From Holophagae bacterium (GTDB lineage: Bacteria > Acidobacteriota > Holophagae > Acanthopleuribacterales > Acanthopleuribacteraceae): DNA of 64,000 bases. The DNA lies in assembly GCA_029263455.1 (NCBI GenBank), contig JAJCXM010000021.1, positions 1 to 64,000 on the forward strand, in the 5' to 3' direction. The position numbers were made by a program, and so were the translations under genes. Positions 8,454 to 17,286 of the stretch are shown here, in pieces (within the stretch, counting starts at the first letter, position 1; each line of letters opens with the position of its first letter). Below the pieces are notes generated by a model. The model saw only the letters and a program-made list of their open reading frames with translations. It was not told where the DNA came from and searched no databases.

Positions 8454-8546
8454 ATATTAATCATATGGTGTGGCGAAGATCACGTCCATGTAAATCGCGT
8501 TCTGGTAAAATAAGCAGACTTTACTTGTCGCTTGGGAGTGAGATCA

Positions 8547-10310
8547 ATGATTGGACTGTGTGTTATTCAGTGTTTTTTTACCTGGCAATCTCAGGATATT
8601 TGGCGTGCAGATCTGGTGGAAACCTCGGTTCAGTTTAACGAAGCGATGTTTGCAGATTTGGGATTGATCGTCGCCGCTGAAGTCGAAACGACAGAATCCA
8701 TTCGCGATGGCTATCTAGGCTTTGCCTCCGATGAAGCCTCTTTTTTAGAACTGAACGCGCCACAAGGTGCTTTTGAATCTATTAAAGGTGGCATGGTGAC
8801 TCACATCGGCGGTTTTGTATTTGAACGTGACGGTGAGACATTTTCATTTATTGATTTCGTGTTACGTGGTGTGCCAGGAACAACTGATTTCGAAATGTAT
8901 GACGGACAGGGACAACGCCTCTTTTTACTGCGTTACGCACACGGTCATTTCAATCCAAATAGATTAGAGATGCGAATACTCAATATGGATCTACATTTTT
9001 CGGCCGAATTCGCGCAGCGTTTGGGTAATCCCGCTATTGAGGGCGCCTACGCCGGAACCGTTGATATGATCATGCGCCTGACTCCACCGGCTGGGTACGA
9101 TGTGTCATCAATCATACCTTGTAGCCCTGATTTCAACGGGGTAACTGATGTTCAACTCGACAATCTTTACTCGCTTTCGTACGCTGCGCGTCAACCAGGT
9201 GTTCGCGTTGCGATAGCCCCGTACGCGTCGTTGAGTAACCAAGGAACCGCAGATGTTGTGTGGAAGGATGCTATTGCGCCATTACCTGATCCCGGTCAAC
9301 ATCCGTACTTAGTTTTGCATTTTTATCGCTCCATTAATGGCCGTTTTGAAATGATGGGCCAATCTGATGTTAAGCATGCCTTCTTCTCCGTCAATACGGG
9401 CTGTGTCTGTGATGGCGCTCATGTACTTTTTGTGGGCTGCCAAGATACCTATGGGGCAAGCACCAACTGGAACAGAACCTATTTGGCGCCCAGAGATGAA
9501 GTGACGGCCCATACAGGAACATGGCAATCGTTAGGGTCTCATTTCGATGGCATCCCAGTAGATAATATTCGCAATCACACGTCGTCTGAGCATGATGATT
9601 GGGCACATCGTTTAGTTGTATCTGAGCCTGAACTCTTAGAGGCAGGTTCTGAGTATTTTATAGAAGGCTGGTATGTTGTCCAAAACGACGTCAACATCTT
9701 TAACAGCATGGGTTGGCGCAAAGTGACACCCACTTTAACCAGTGCTTGGACGTTTGCATTTGACACAACGATCGCTCATGGCCCAGCCTTGGATGCATGG
9801 GTTGATCCGAGTAATCCCGGCGCAGGCAATGCCCATGAAGCCTTAGACACGGGAGAAGGTCAACTTCGAGTCGCGGTGAAAACAACACCAACGGGCGAAA
9901 CCTTTCAATACGAATACGTGGTGTTGAATCTTGATTTTGATCGTCAGATTGACAGCTTTTCACTGCCGCTTTCGGGCGCCGTGATCTTAACAGACATAAC
10001 TTTTGGTGACCTTGACTCAAGTGCAGGCAACGATTGGGTGCCTACCGTCACTAGCGATGCGATCGAGTGGGTAGCGCCAGCGGGTAATACCTTGGATTGG
10101 GGAACGGCGTTTAATTTTTCTTTTAATTGCAATACGGGTCCTACCTCAGCTACCGCGACGCTTGGTGTTTTTGAGGCCGGCTTGCCGAACGAATTGATGA
10201 TTAACCTATTGACACCGGCTCATGTGTGTACAGCCGGCGAATTGTTAGCTGCGTTCCCTTCGTGGCCTTCTGTGACGGTGCTTGATTTACTTGCAATGAA
10301 CTGTATTTAG
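8547..10310 (+). CDS. Large secreted protein with Cys-containing beta domain and W..DL..C tail
   Basis: The product has 587 residues. The start is ATG 8547 with GGGAG 7 nt upstream; an in-frame TTG at 8532 is less likely. The signal peptide is short (MIGLCVIQCFFTWQSQ). Residues about 195-390 carry HPYLVLHFYR, GRFEMMGQSDVKHAFF, CVCDGAHVLFVGCQDTYG and APRDEVTAHTG. I recall this pattern (KHxF, then CxC, then GCxDxY, then GPRxxV) from large uncharacterised secreted proteins of marine bacteria and planctomycetes; no activity is known. Later segments look like beta-sandwich repeats (SWTFAFDTTIA, FNFSFNCNTG). The protein ends WPSVTVLDLLAMNCI, the C-terminal motif shared with three other secreted proteins here. 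Confidence 0.75.
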   Translation: MIGLCVIQCFFTWQSQDIWRADLVETSVQFNEAMFADLGLIVAAEVETTESIRDGYLGFASDEASFLELNAPQGAFESIKGGMVTHIGGFVFERDGETFSFIDFVLRGVPGTTDFEMYDGQGQRLFLLRYAHGHFNPNRLEMRILNMDLHFSAEFAQRLGNPAIEGAYAGTVDMIMRLTPPAGYDVSSIIPCSPDFNGVTDVQLDNLYSLSYAARQPGVRVAIAPYASLSNQGTADVVWKDAIAPLPDPGQHPYLVLHFYRSINGRFEMMGQSDVKHAFFSVNTGCVCDGAHVLFVGCQDTYGASTNWNRTYLAPRDEVTAHTGTWQSLGSHFDGIPVDNIRNHTSSEHDDWAHRLVVSEPELLEAGSEYFIEGWYVVQNDVNIFNSMGWRKVTPTLTSAWTFAFDTTIAHGPALDAWVDPSNPGAGNAHEALDTGEGQLRVAVKTTPTGETFQYEYVVLNLDFDRQIDSFSLPLSGAVILTDITFGDLDSSAGNDWVPTVTSDAIEWVAPAGNTLDWGTAFNFSFNCNTGPTSATATLGVFEAGLPNELMINLLTPAHVCTAGELLAAFPSWPSVTVLDLLAMNCI

Positions 10311-10393
10311 GTCGTTTTATTGAAACAGGCTCGTCTTTCCTGTTATGGTACCTCGCTGTCTCTAAATCCTTAAACAGGAGTACCTAGACACTT

Positions 10394-11389
10394 ATGTCAC
10401 AGATCTTTATTACCGGGGCCAACGGCGAAATAGGTCACGCGCTGATTCGAAAATTGGCGGCCGACGGTGCTTCGATCGTCGCGCTCGACTTACATCCTCT
10501 TGACCATGACCTGGCCGGTCTGTGTGCTGAGGCCTATCGCGGCGATATTCGCGATACCGACGTACTTAGTGAAATAGGAAGGCATCACCGTTTTTCGGCC
10601 ATATTCCACATGGCAAGTCTGTTGTCGAGTCGAGGTGAATCCAATCCTGAATTAGCCCACGAAGTAAACGTGAATGGGTCGTTCAATATCATGAATTTAG
10701 CGCGCCAACAGTCGACCCTGCGCGGTGACCCAGTTAAGTTGATCTTCACCTCATCGATTGCCGTTTATGGTCTTTATGCGAATGATGATCGTGAGCATCC
10801 AGTTAAAGAACGAGAGTTCCTGACGCCGCGTACCATGTATGGCATTAACAAGCTCTATGTAGAGCAGATGGGTCGATATTTCTCTCGATTCTATCTTGGT
10901 AAACCAGGCGAAGTCCCAATTGATTTCAGATGTCTCCGTTTTCCCGGCCTCATTAGCTCGGCGACGCTGCCAAGTGGCGGTACCACGGATTATGGACCGG
11001 AAATGCTGCATGCAGCTGCTCGAGGCGAGTCGTATCAGTGTTTCGTGAAAGCCTCAACCCGTTTGCCCTTTATGGTGATGGACGATGCGGTTGATTCTTT
11101 GGTGAAGCTTCACCGCGTTCCGCGGACTCAACTCAAGCATCAGATCTACAATGTGACGGGATTTTCGGTACGTGCGGATGAGATTTTAGCCCTCATTGAG
11201 CAATCGTTCCCGGGCGCAGACATCCAATTCGAACCGGTTTCTGAACGTCAAGAAATTGTCGATAGCTGGCCAGAATACGTTGACGATTCACCGGCCCGGC
11301 GTGATTGGGGTTGGCAACCAAAATTCGATTTTGCACGAGCCTTTGCAGAAATTCTAGTACCGAGAGTCAAAGCGCGCTATTCGTCCTGA
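10394..11389 (+). CDS. NAD-dependent epimerase/dehydratase, L-threonine 3-dehydrogenase-like
   Basis: The product has 331 residues and is an extended SDR. The Rossmann motif is GANGEIG (8-14). The catalytic site is Ser120/121 (TSSIAVYG) and YGINK with Tyr149 and Lys153. The segment LRFPGLIS, GGTTDYGPEML, STRLPFMVMDDAV and SWPEYVDDSPARRDWGW match the short-chain L-threonine 3-dehydrogenase family closely. A reaction giving 2-amino-3-oxobutanoate from threonine with NAD+ is the best guess. No glycine C-acetyltransferase (kbl) lies nearby, so another sugar or amino acid substrate remains possible. AGGAG is 13 nt upstream, slightly far. The gene overlaps the end of the opposite MshEN gene by 13 bp. 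Confidence 0.8.
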   Translation: MSQIFITGANGEIGHALIRKLAADGASIVALDLHPLDHDLAGLCAEAYRGDIRDTDVLSEIGRHHRFSAIFHMASLLSSRGESNPELAHEVNVNGSFNIMNLARQQSTLRGDPVKLIFTSSIAVYGLYANDDREHPVKEREFLTPRTMYGINKLYVEQMGRYFSRFYLGKPGEVPIDFRCLRFPGLISSATLPSGGTTDYGPEMLHAAARGESYQCFVKASTRLPFMVMDDAVDSLVKLHRVPRTQLKHQIYNVTGFSVRADEILALIEQSFPGADIQFEPVSERQEIVDSWPEYVDDSPARRDWGWQPKFDFARAFAEILVPRVKARYSS

Positions 11390-12423
11390 CTCCCAAATAT
11401 GATGATGTCAGGGTCTTCGACGGCTTGGTGCCCCCCATAGTGTTCCATATCAAAATTAGGCGGTGCCTGATGGCGTGAGCGTAGCCCGCTGTATCCTTTT
11501 TGGTCTGCCAAATAGTGGCGACCAATATAAGCGAGAATGGAACCGTAAGAAGCGAGTACAGGTTTGATGGTGTAACCCGTGACAAAAGCCAGTTGGTCGA
11601 TCATATTTAGGTCGGTAGGGTCAGAACAGGCGACCATCAAAGTGTTCGGCCCACTGATACGTATGGGAGCGATCGTGTAGCGCTCACATAGCTCACGAGG
11701 ACACTTTTTGATCACTTGAGGGTCTGGCTCGACCTCATTGAGATCGATTTCATTGACATGGATGCGTTGCGCTAAAAACCGCATTAACTCTTGTTCTGTA
11801 AGCGCGTTAATAGCTACCAGGTTTTCACCCAAGATTCCGCCCCATTTACGTTGGCGGTTTAAGGCAGCCAGGAGTTGGGAAGGCGCAATTTTACCGGCTT
11901 CAACTAAGAGCTCACCTAAACGTTTGCGACCGTGCCCAGATGCCTCCATGGTCTTACTAAATTCCGAACGCACAGGTCCCTTAAGGTCAATTCCCAAATA
12001 GTATCGTCTTATGGCTGATTGAATTTCGTTAAAAGGAGCAAGGAATGGGACGATTCGACGATCCGTGATGAAGCCAATCGTATCTAAGGCTTCCAAATCG
12101 GTCGGATCGGCGCAAGCCACCATCAAGGTTCTATCATCGGGTGCTTCAAGGGGTACGACATTGAATCGTTCAGCCACTTCCCGCGGGAGCAGATCTAGGG
12201 CTGATTTGTCGATTTCTTGGCCAGTCAAGTGGGTCTCGCTGACGCCCGTCCGCTGTGCCAAAACCCGCATTAACTCATCTTGAGTAATCGCCAACGTGGC
12301 AACTAAGTTTTCGCCTAGCCGGCCGCCTCGGGAACGTTGACGGAGCAAAGCACCCTCTAGTTGGGTTTCACTAATCAAACCGAGGTCCAAGAGGATTTCA
12401 CCTATTCGTTTAATCGCCGTCAT
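11377..12423 (-). CDS. Stand-alone tandem MshEN (GspE N-terminal) protein, probable c-di-GMP receptor
   Basis: The product has 348 residues and consists of two copies of the MshEN/GspE-N module (about 1-145 and 165-305) and a 40-residue tail. There is no ATPase domain and no Walker motifs. Each module has two half-motifs of the published MshEN c-di-GMP signature, RLGxxLLxxGLIxxxxLxxALxxQ: R6IG, R35LG, R168LG and I197LG. The last lacks the Arg, so one of four half-sites may be altered. Known MshEN domains bind c-di-GMP with these motifs and regulate type II secretion or pilus ATPases. This protein could be a free-standing effector that binds c-di-GMP and docks on a partner. No pilus or secretion genes are adjacent. 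Confidence 0.8.
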   Translation of the reverse strand: MTAIKRIGEILLDLGLISETQLEGALLRQRSRGGRLGENLVATLAITQDELMRVLAQRTGVSETHLTGQEIDKSALDLLPREVAERFNVVPLEAPDDRTLMVACADPTDLEALDTIGFITDRRIVPFLAPFNEIQSAIRRYYLGIDLKGPVRSEFSKTMEASGHGRKRLGELLVEAGKIAPSQLLAALNRQRKWGGILGENLVAINALTEQELMRFLAQRIHVNEIDLNEVEPDPQVIKKCPRELCERYTIAPIRISGPNTLMVACSDPTDLNMIDQLAFVTGYTIKPVLASYGSILAYIGRHYLADQKGYSGLRSRHQAPPNFDMEHYGGHQAVEDPDIIIFGSQDE

Positions 12424-12508
12424 AAATCCGTCCTTGAGGTCTTTGTCTCAATGTACGTCGTTTGGTGGGTGTTCGTCAAAGGCTGAACCTCCTGGATAGG
12501 TGGACGTA

Positions 12509-12540
12509 TATAATGGCGTCTCATTATTTGTGGATGGAGG
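12509..12540 (+). promoter_or_regulatory. -10 box and ribosome binding site deciding the MATE start
   Basis: A perfect TATAAT lies at 12509-12514 and GGAGG at 12536-12540. The frame opens at a GTG at 12500, upstream of the -10 box, so that GTG cannot be in the transcript if this promoter is used. TTG at 12545 has ideal spacing from GGAGG. No clear -35 box was seen. Confidence 0.5.
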
Positions 12541-12544
12541 CCCG

Positions 12545-13879
12545 TTGACAGAGCCGCAGCAAACGAGCCGAGTTCGACGAATTCTCGTGCTCGGTCTTCC
12601 CATCATTGGCGGCATGTTGTCGCAAAACATTCTTAACCTTGTCGACACAGCTATGGTTGCGCGCTTAGGTGACGCTGCCCTTGCGGCGGTGGGCATTGGT
12701 GGCTTTCTCAATTTCATGGCCATCGCTATGGTAACCGGGCTGTCATCAGGCGTTCAGGCTGTGGCTGCTCGTCGCAAAGGGGAGTGCAGGGAATCTGAAA
12801 CGGCCATACCTTTAAACGGTGCATTGTTGGTGGCCACCTGTTTTGGCGTGCCGTTAACCTTCATCCTAATCTATTTTGCGCCCCACCTTTTTGCTCTGGT
12901 GAATTCCGACGCCGCCGTGATTGAGGCAGGTACGCCTTATTTGAGTGTACGACTGCTGGCCATGACTGCGGTTGGTTGGAACTACTCATTTCGAGGCTAC
13001 TGGAATGGGGTGAACTTACCCAAGTTGTACTTGTTCACTTTGGTTATTATGCATTCAGTCAATATTTTTCTTAATTGGATTTTCATCTTTGGCAATTTGG
13101 GTGCGCCTGAGTTAGGGGCGATGGGTGCTGGCGTTGCCACATCGATTGCCACTGTCCTGGGTTCATTTATGTATGTGGGGCTTGGCTTCGCCTATGCCCG
13201 ATCAGGCGGTTTCTTTCGTGGTCTTCCCAGTTTGCAAACAGTCAAGTCCATTCTTTCACTTTCAGTACCTAACGGTATCCAGCAACTCTTCTTCGCATCT
13301 GGCTTCACCATGCTCTTTTGGATTCTTGGTCAAGTAGGCACTCGAACAACCGCCGCAGCAAATGTATTGATCAACGTCATGCTAGTGGCAATCCTGCCAG
13401 GAATTGCTTTGGGCATGGCTGCGGCGTCGCTGGTAGGTCAAGCTTTAGGCCGTGGAGACCAAGCCGATGCCAAGCAGTGGGGTTGGGATGTGGTTAAGGT
13501 ATCCATTGTTTTGCTGAGTCTACTTGGCCTGCCAATGGCTTTGGTTCCCGATATCATCCTTTCTATTTTTCAATTGGACGCACCCACTCAAGAATTGGCG
13601 CGTTTACCCCTTCGTATTGTTGGCTTCACGATTGGTATTGACGGCATCGGATTGGTACTACAGCATGCCTTGTTGGGGGCTGGCGCAAGTCGAATAACCA
13701 TGGCGATTTCGATCGTCATGCAATGGGTCCTGTTTCTGCCGCTCGCGTATTTAATAGGCCCTACGATGGGCTATGGACTATTGGGCATCTGGATTGCTCA
13801 GATTGCCTATCGCATCTTGCAAGCAGGGGTCTTTGTATGGCTTTGGCGTGGAGGGTCTTGGGCGGATATTAAAGTCTGA
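12545..13879 (+). CDS. MATE family efflux transporter
   Basis: The product has 444 residues when started from TTG 12545 (LTEPQQTSRVRRILVLGLPI); the start is chosen from the GGAGG 4 nt upstream. It contains about twelve hydrophobic segments in two MatE halves: PIIGGMLSQNILNLVDTAMV with LGDAALAAVG in the first, and NGIQQLFFASGFTMLFWILG with GTRTTAAANV in the second. These are the usual family blocks. It is expected to sit in the inner membrane and export cationic drugs or metabolites in exchange for Na+ or H+. It is divergent from the tandem MshEN gene. No local regulator is evident. Confidence 0.9.
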   Translation: MTEPQQTSRVRRILVLGLPIIGGMLSQNILNLVDTAMVARLGDAALAAVGIGGFLNFMAIAMVTGLSSGVQAVAARRKGECRESETAIPLNGALLVATCFGVPLTFILIYFAPHLFALVNSDAAVIEAGTPYLSVRLLAMTAVGWNYSFRGYWNGVNLPKLYLFTLVIMHSVNIFLNWIFIFGNLGAPELGAMGAGVATSIATVLGSFMYVGLGFAYARSGGFFRGLPSLQTVKSILSLSVPNGIQQLFFASGFTMLFWILGQVGTRTTAAANVLINVMLVAILPGIALGMAAASLVGQALGRGDQADAKQWGWDVVKVSIVLLSLLGLPMALVPDIILSIFQLDAPTQELARLPLRIVGFTIGIDGIGLVLQHALLGAGASRITMAISIVMQWVLFLPLAYLIGPTMGYGLLGIWIAQIAYRILQAGVFVWLWRGGSWADIKV

Positions 13880-13904
13880 CTCTAAAAGTCACGATCGCTC
13901 TACC

Positions 13905-14459
13905 TTATAGACCGTCTAGATAACACTCGAAATAGGTTTTTTCACGAAAGAAACTGGAGTTGCGGTTGTGTAACGCATCAATGCGCACGATTCTGCGAGC
14001 GTCGTAACCCTGCGGCATCTCAAAAAATTCGGTGGCGAATGGCGTGCCAAAAGAAAACACTTTGCCATCATCCATGACGCCTGAAAACGCAATCCAGGTA
14101 AGGTTTGGTTCGGTTTGGATTTCCTTTATCTTGTCCATGGGGATGGCAAATGGGCTGCGGTCTATTGAGGCAATGTGATGCCAACTCAAACGATTGCCAC
14201 CGACAACATAAGAGCGAAGTAAAGACCAGTACTTGTCAAATTGATTGCCGCCGGATGAATCTGTAATGCCTTCTTTACGCGAATCGCGAAAGGCATCCAG
14301 CGCCATATTCACGTGTTGCTGTTCGCTCTTCATTAAGATACAGGGTAAGTAGAGACCGTCTTTGAGGGTGACTGAACATCGGTAGGCCTTATGTCCATGT
14401 AGATCAAGGATAGGCTCGATATGGTCCTTTAAATATTTGACGATAGTATCCTGAAGCAT
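13905..14459 (-). CDS. Uncharacterised 184-residue cytoplasmic protein
   Basis: I do not recognise this family. The protein has no signal peptide and no membrane segment. It begins with an amphipathic helix (MLQDTIVKYLKDHIEPILDL), is mixed alpha/beta, and has a segment AFSGVMDDGKVFSFGTPFATEFFEMP that reads like beta strands around a turn. It ends with FFREKTYFECYLDGL. Codon use looks normal. It converges with the MATE gene (25 nt between stops) and is divergent from an SDR gene. The length and amino acid composition are convincing for a real gene. Confidence 0.65.
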   Translation of the reverse strand: MLQDTIVKYLKDHIEPILDLHGHKAYRCSVTLKDGLYLPCILMKSEQQHVNMALDAFRDSRKEGITDSSGGNQFDKYWSLLRSYVVGGNRLSWHHIASIDRSPFAIPMDKIKEIQTEPNLTWIAFSGVMDDGKVFSFGTPFATEFFEMPQGYDARRIVRIDALHNRNSSFFREKTYFECYLDGL

Positions 14460-14536
14460 AAACGTAGTTTACACGATCTTAGCTTTAGTTCGCTAATATA
14501 GTTATTGATGGAGCATCAAAAACTCAGGGAGAAAAT

Positions 14537-15211
14537 ATGCGAGTGTTAATTACGGGTGCGAACAGAGGCTTAGGATTGGAATTTACACGGCAGTATGCCG
14601 AGCTTGGCCATGAGGTAGTGGCTTGTTGCCGCAAGCCTGAACAAGCGAAAGACCTTCATTCCTTGAAGGGCGCCGTAAGTGTCGTCGCTTTGGATGTCGG
14701 AGTATTCGACAGCTTTGCGAGCTTAGGGTCGACAAAAACGCCGATAGATTTGCTGATTCATAATGCGGGCGTCTATGGTCATCGATCCTGTCGTTTTGGT
14801 CATATTGACAGCGAAGATTGGCAAAGAACCATGCTCATAAATACTATGGCTCCGGTTATTCTGACAGAAACACTACTGCCGCGTTTGCTCCGTTCTGATT
14901 TCGCAAAAGTGATTGCTATTACCAGTAAGATGGGCAGTATCGCTGATAACACCAGCGGTGGCAGTTACGTTTATAGAACGAGTAAAGCGGCTTTGAATAT
15001 GGGCATGAAAAGCTTAGCCCTTGATCTGATTGCAAAACGCATTGCCGTTGCCGTTCTTCATCCTGGCTGGGTTAGGACCGATATGGGTGGGCCTAGCGGA
15101 TTGATTGAAGCCTCGGAAAGTGTCCGCGGCATGAGGGCCGTCATTGAAAATCTCAGCTTGAATACCAGTGGATCCTTCTTCAATTACGACGGCTCAACTA
15201 TTGCCTGGTGA
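14537..15211 (+). CDS. Short-chain dehydrogenase/reductase
   Basis: The product has 224 residues and is a classical SDR. The cofactor motif is TGANRGLG (6-13). It has HNAG (75-78) in place of NNAG, a structural Asn at 102, catalytic Ser130 (ITSKMGS) and YRTSK with Tyr146 and Lys150. HPGWVRTDMGG follows, typical of the C-factor/sniffer-like SDR group. It is a probable NAD(P)-dependent oxidoreductase of unknown substrate. GGGAG is 8 nt upstream of ATG. Its stop abuts the stop of the convergent methyltransferase gene with no base between them. Confidence 0.88.
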   Translation: MRVLITGANRGLGLEFTRQYAELGHEVVACCRKPEQAKDLHSLKGAVSVVALDVGVFDSFASLGSTKTPIDLLIHNAGVYGHRSCRFGHIDSEDWQRTMLINTMAPVILTETLLPRLLRSDFAKVIAITSKMGSIADNTSGGSYVYRTSKAALNMGMKSLALDLIAKRIAVAVLHPGWVRTDMGGPSGLIEASESVRGMRAVIENLSLNTSGSFFNYDGSTIAW

Positions 15212-16252
15212 TTACAGACGGGCGATAAAGCGATTGGAAAACATGAAAGGGTAGGATTCGTAGGATTTGAGATCAGGAAAGACATCAACCGACTGAAAGC
15301 CGTTTTGCTTTAAACACGCTATCCAGTGATTAGCATCTAGAAAACCCGGTTTTGGACGGTGTGGTGTTGTCTTGCAATGGGAAAAGTCTCGAAAGAAACC
15401 AAATACGAACTCCGGATAAATGGGTGTATGCAGATCAGGTCTGGTGGCTTCAACCAACATGAGTGCACCGTCATCGTTCAGGTGAGAACGTAACCAAGAG
15501 AGCGATTGATCCAAATCGAAGGACACGTGCAGGGCATTGACTGTGTAGATGACATCGAACTTCTGGTCGCCAAAGTCCGGGGCTTGATTTAGATCGTATT
15601 TTTTGTATTGGATCTCCATCGGCCATTGGCTTAAGGCGCGCCTTGCTCGGTTAAGGAACATCGGTACAATATCCGTGAAAGTTAGTGTGGTTGCCTGCTG
15701 CTGTTGCGTGTCTAAACAGCGAGCAAGGGAGATAGCAGCAGATCCCATCCCGCCGCCAATTTCGCAAATCGAACCGCCGTTGGGTAAGAAGTCGGCAACA
15801 GCGCTGGCAATCATATGGTTGTTAACTTGGTATAGATCATTGTCAGTGTTGAAGTATTGTTCCCACATAGCTAGTTGGCTAGGGGCAAAAAAGATTTCCT
15901 CGGCGGCCCGGCCCTCAAACAATTCATCCAGTGAGCTCTCAACGAAATCAAAAAGGTTAAGCACCCGAATGGATGATGGCACAAGCCTGATGAGTTGTTG
16001 ACGAATCGTCTCGCGGTCCATCGATTCCAGACCTTCAAATAGCGGTGTATACAGCTCTTTGTACTGATTGCCCCACGCGCTGAACCAACATTGCTCCGGC
16101 GCTTCTGTCTTTTCGACCAGTCGCAGTACGTAAAGTGACATGAGTTCGTTGGCGTAGGCGAACTCCTCGTTTACCGCCCGATTCCACCTAGCCCCAAGAT
16201 TCGGTCGCTGGAAGCGATAACGCACAAACTCTTGAAAATCTATTTCCTGCAT
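15212..16252 (-). CDS. Class I SAM-dependent methyltransferase, polyketide-synthase type
   Basis: The product has 346 residues. An N-terminal helical region (1-150) precedes a Rossmann methyltransferase: motif I ICEIGGGMGSAAISLA (about 173-188), acidic loop TFTDIVP, motif IV FDVIYTVNALH and post-motif LMLVEATRPDLHTPIY. The last segment resembles the methyltransferase domains built into polyketide and non-ribosomal peptide synthases. Substrate is unknown; it may be a small molecule or carrier-bound acyl group. No synthase gene is nearby. About 155 bp separate it from the divergent ABC export genes. A link to polysaccharide modification is possible but unproved. Confidence 0.8.
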   Translation of the reverse strand: MQEIDFQEFVRYRFQRPNLGARWNRAVNEEFAYANELMSLYVLRLVEKTEAPEQCWFSAWGNQYKELYTPLFEGLESMDRETIRQQLIRLVPSSIRVLNLFDFVESSLDELFEGRAAEEIFFAPSQLAMWEQYFNTDNDLYQVNNHMIASAVADFLPNGGSICEIGGGMGSAAISLARCLDTQQQQATTLTFTDIVPMFLNRARRALSQWPMEIQYKKYDLNQAPDFGDQKFDVIYTVNALHVSFDLDQSLSWLRSHLNDDGALMLVEATRPDLHTPIYPEFVFGFFRDFSHCKTTPHRPKPGFLDANHWIACLKQNGFQSVDVFPDLKSYESYPFMFSNRFIARL

Positions 16253-16407
16253 GGATGCTGCACCTTAATGACGACGTCGTGATCATTTGCATTAGACCCT
16301 TATCTTTATAGTGAGTCAACGGCTTGCATCCTACCAGTTAGGTTTGCCTTTGTCGTTCAAATTGGCGAAGGGAAGTATAGTTCGGTCGACATGAAGATAG
16401 ACTATGG

Positions 16408-17286
16408 ATGGTTGAGGCGTCAGAATGGTGGCCTATGAATGCATCGAGTGCACCCGAGTCTTTTGATATTGTGCTCAGCAACCAGCGCCAGGGGTTGCGA
16501 TTCCTGCTGCGTGAGATGTGGGACTTTCGTGACCTGCTCTATTTCTTGGTAATCCGAGATCTGAAACCACGCTACCGGCAGACAGTTTTTGGCGTTTTAT
16601 GGGTCTTAGCACCAACATTATTCACGGCTACCGTATTTACGGCCGTTTTCGGGTTTATCGCTAAAGTACCTAGCAATGATGATCCCTACGCGCTTTTCGT
16701 ACTGGCCGGTTTAGTCCCCTGGACATTTTTTTCTTCGTCCACACAAATCGCATCAGGTAGTTTGATTTCGTATGCCTATTTATTGAGCAAGGTTTATTTT
16801 CCGAGGCTGTTTATTCCGTTGGCGCCCATGATCGCTAGGTCCATGGATTTTTTTGTGGGTATATGTGTCGTTCTGGTTGCGACCTCGGTCCATCAGGGCG
16901 GCTTAAGCGTGCGTGCGCTCTTTCTTATCCCTATAAGTATGCTTGTGTTTGTGACGGCCCTGGCGCTGGGTCTATGTCTCTGCGCCATTGGACTTAAATA
17001 CCGAGATGTTAGCCATGCATCTAGTTTCATGTTGCAATTAATGATGTACGCGGCGCCGGTGGTTTGGCCGTTAGAAATGCTGAAAGATGTTGTACCTGAG
17101 TCTCTGATGCCGCTATTAGGTTTGTTTCCGATGGTGGCTTGTATTGCTGGGTTCAGGGCAAGCCTGTTGGGTGGTCCGATGCCATGGGCCATGTTGGGTG
17201 TGGCAACCCTGACCGCGTTGTTAGGACTACTCGTGGGTCTTCTCTTATTTGTTCGCCTGGAACGCTCGTTTGCGGATGTGGCGTGA
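16408..17286 (+). CDS. ABC-2 type polysaccharide export permease (Wzm-like)
   Basis: The product has 292 residues with six hydrophobic segments. RDLKPRYRQTVFGVLWVLAPTL near the N-terminus and FVLAGLVPWTFFSSS are diagnostic for the TagG/Wzm/RfbA permease family. It should form the inner-membrane channel for a lipid-linked O-antigen or capsule-type polysaccharide. An alternative start is ATG 16435 (MNASSAPES). The stop overlaps the ATPase gene start in ATGA (17284-17288), so the two subunits are translationally coupled. Glycosyltransferase genes, usual neighbours, are absent from this window. Confidence 0.88.
   Translation: MVEASEWWPMNASSAPESFDIVLSNQRQGLRFLLREMWDFRDLLYFLVIRDLKPRYRQTVFGVLWVLAPTLFTATVFTAVFGFIAKVPSNDDPYALFVLAGLVPWTFFSSSTQIASGSLISYAYLLSKVYFPRLFIPLAPMIARSMDFFVGICVVLVATSVHQGGLSVRALFLIPISMLVFVTALALGLCLCAIGLKYRDVSHASSFMLQLMMYAAPVVWPLEMLKDVVPESLMPLLGLFPMVACIAGFRASLLGGPMPWAMLGVATLTALLGLLVGLLLFVRLERSFADVA

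Noticed and set aside
8032-8513. Two plus-strand frames (142 and 70 codons)
   Set aside because: Antisense to the two-gene operon that has better start signals and a sensible membrane profile.
17139-17285. Upstream extension of the Wzt-like frame by 49 codons
   Set aside because: It lies inside the permease gene; ATGA overlap at 17284-17288 is the usual arrangement.
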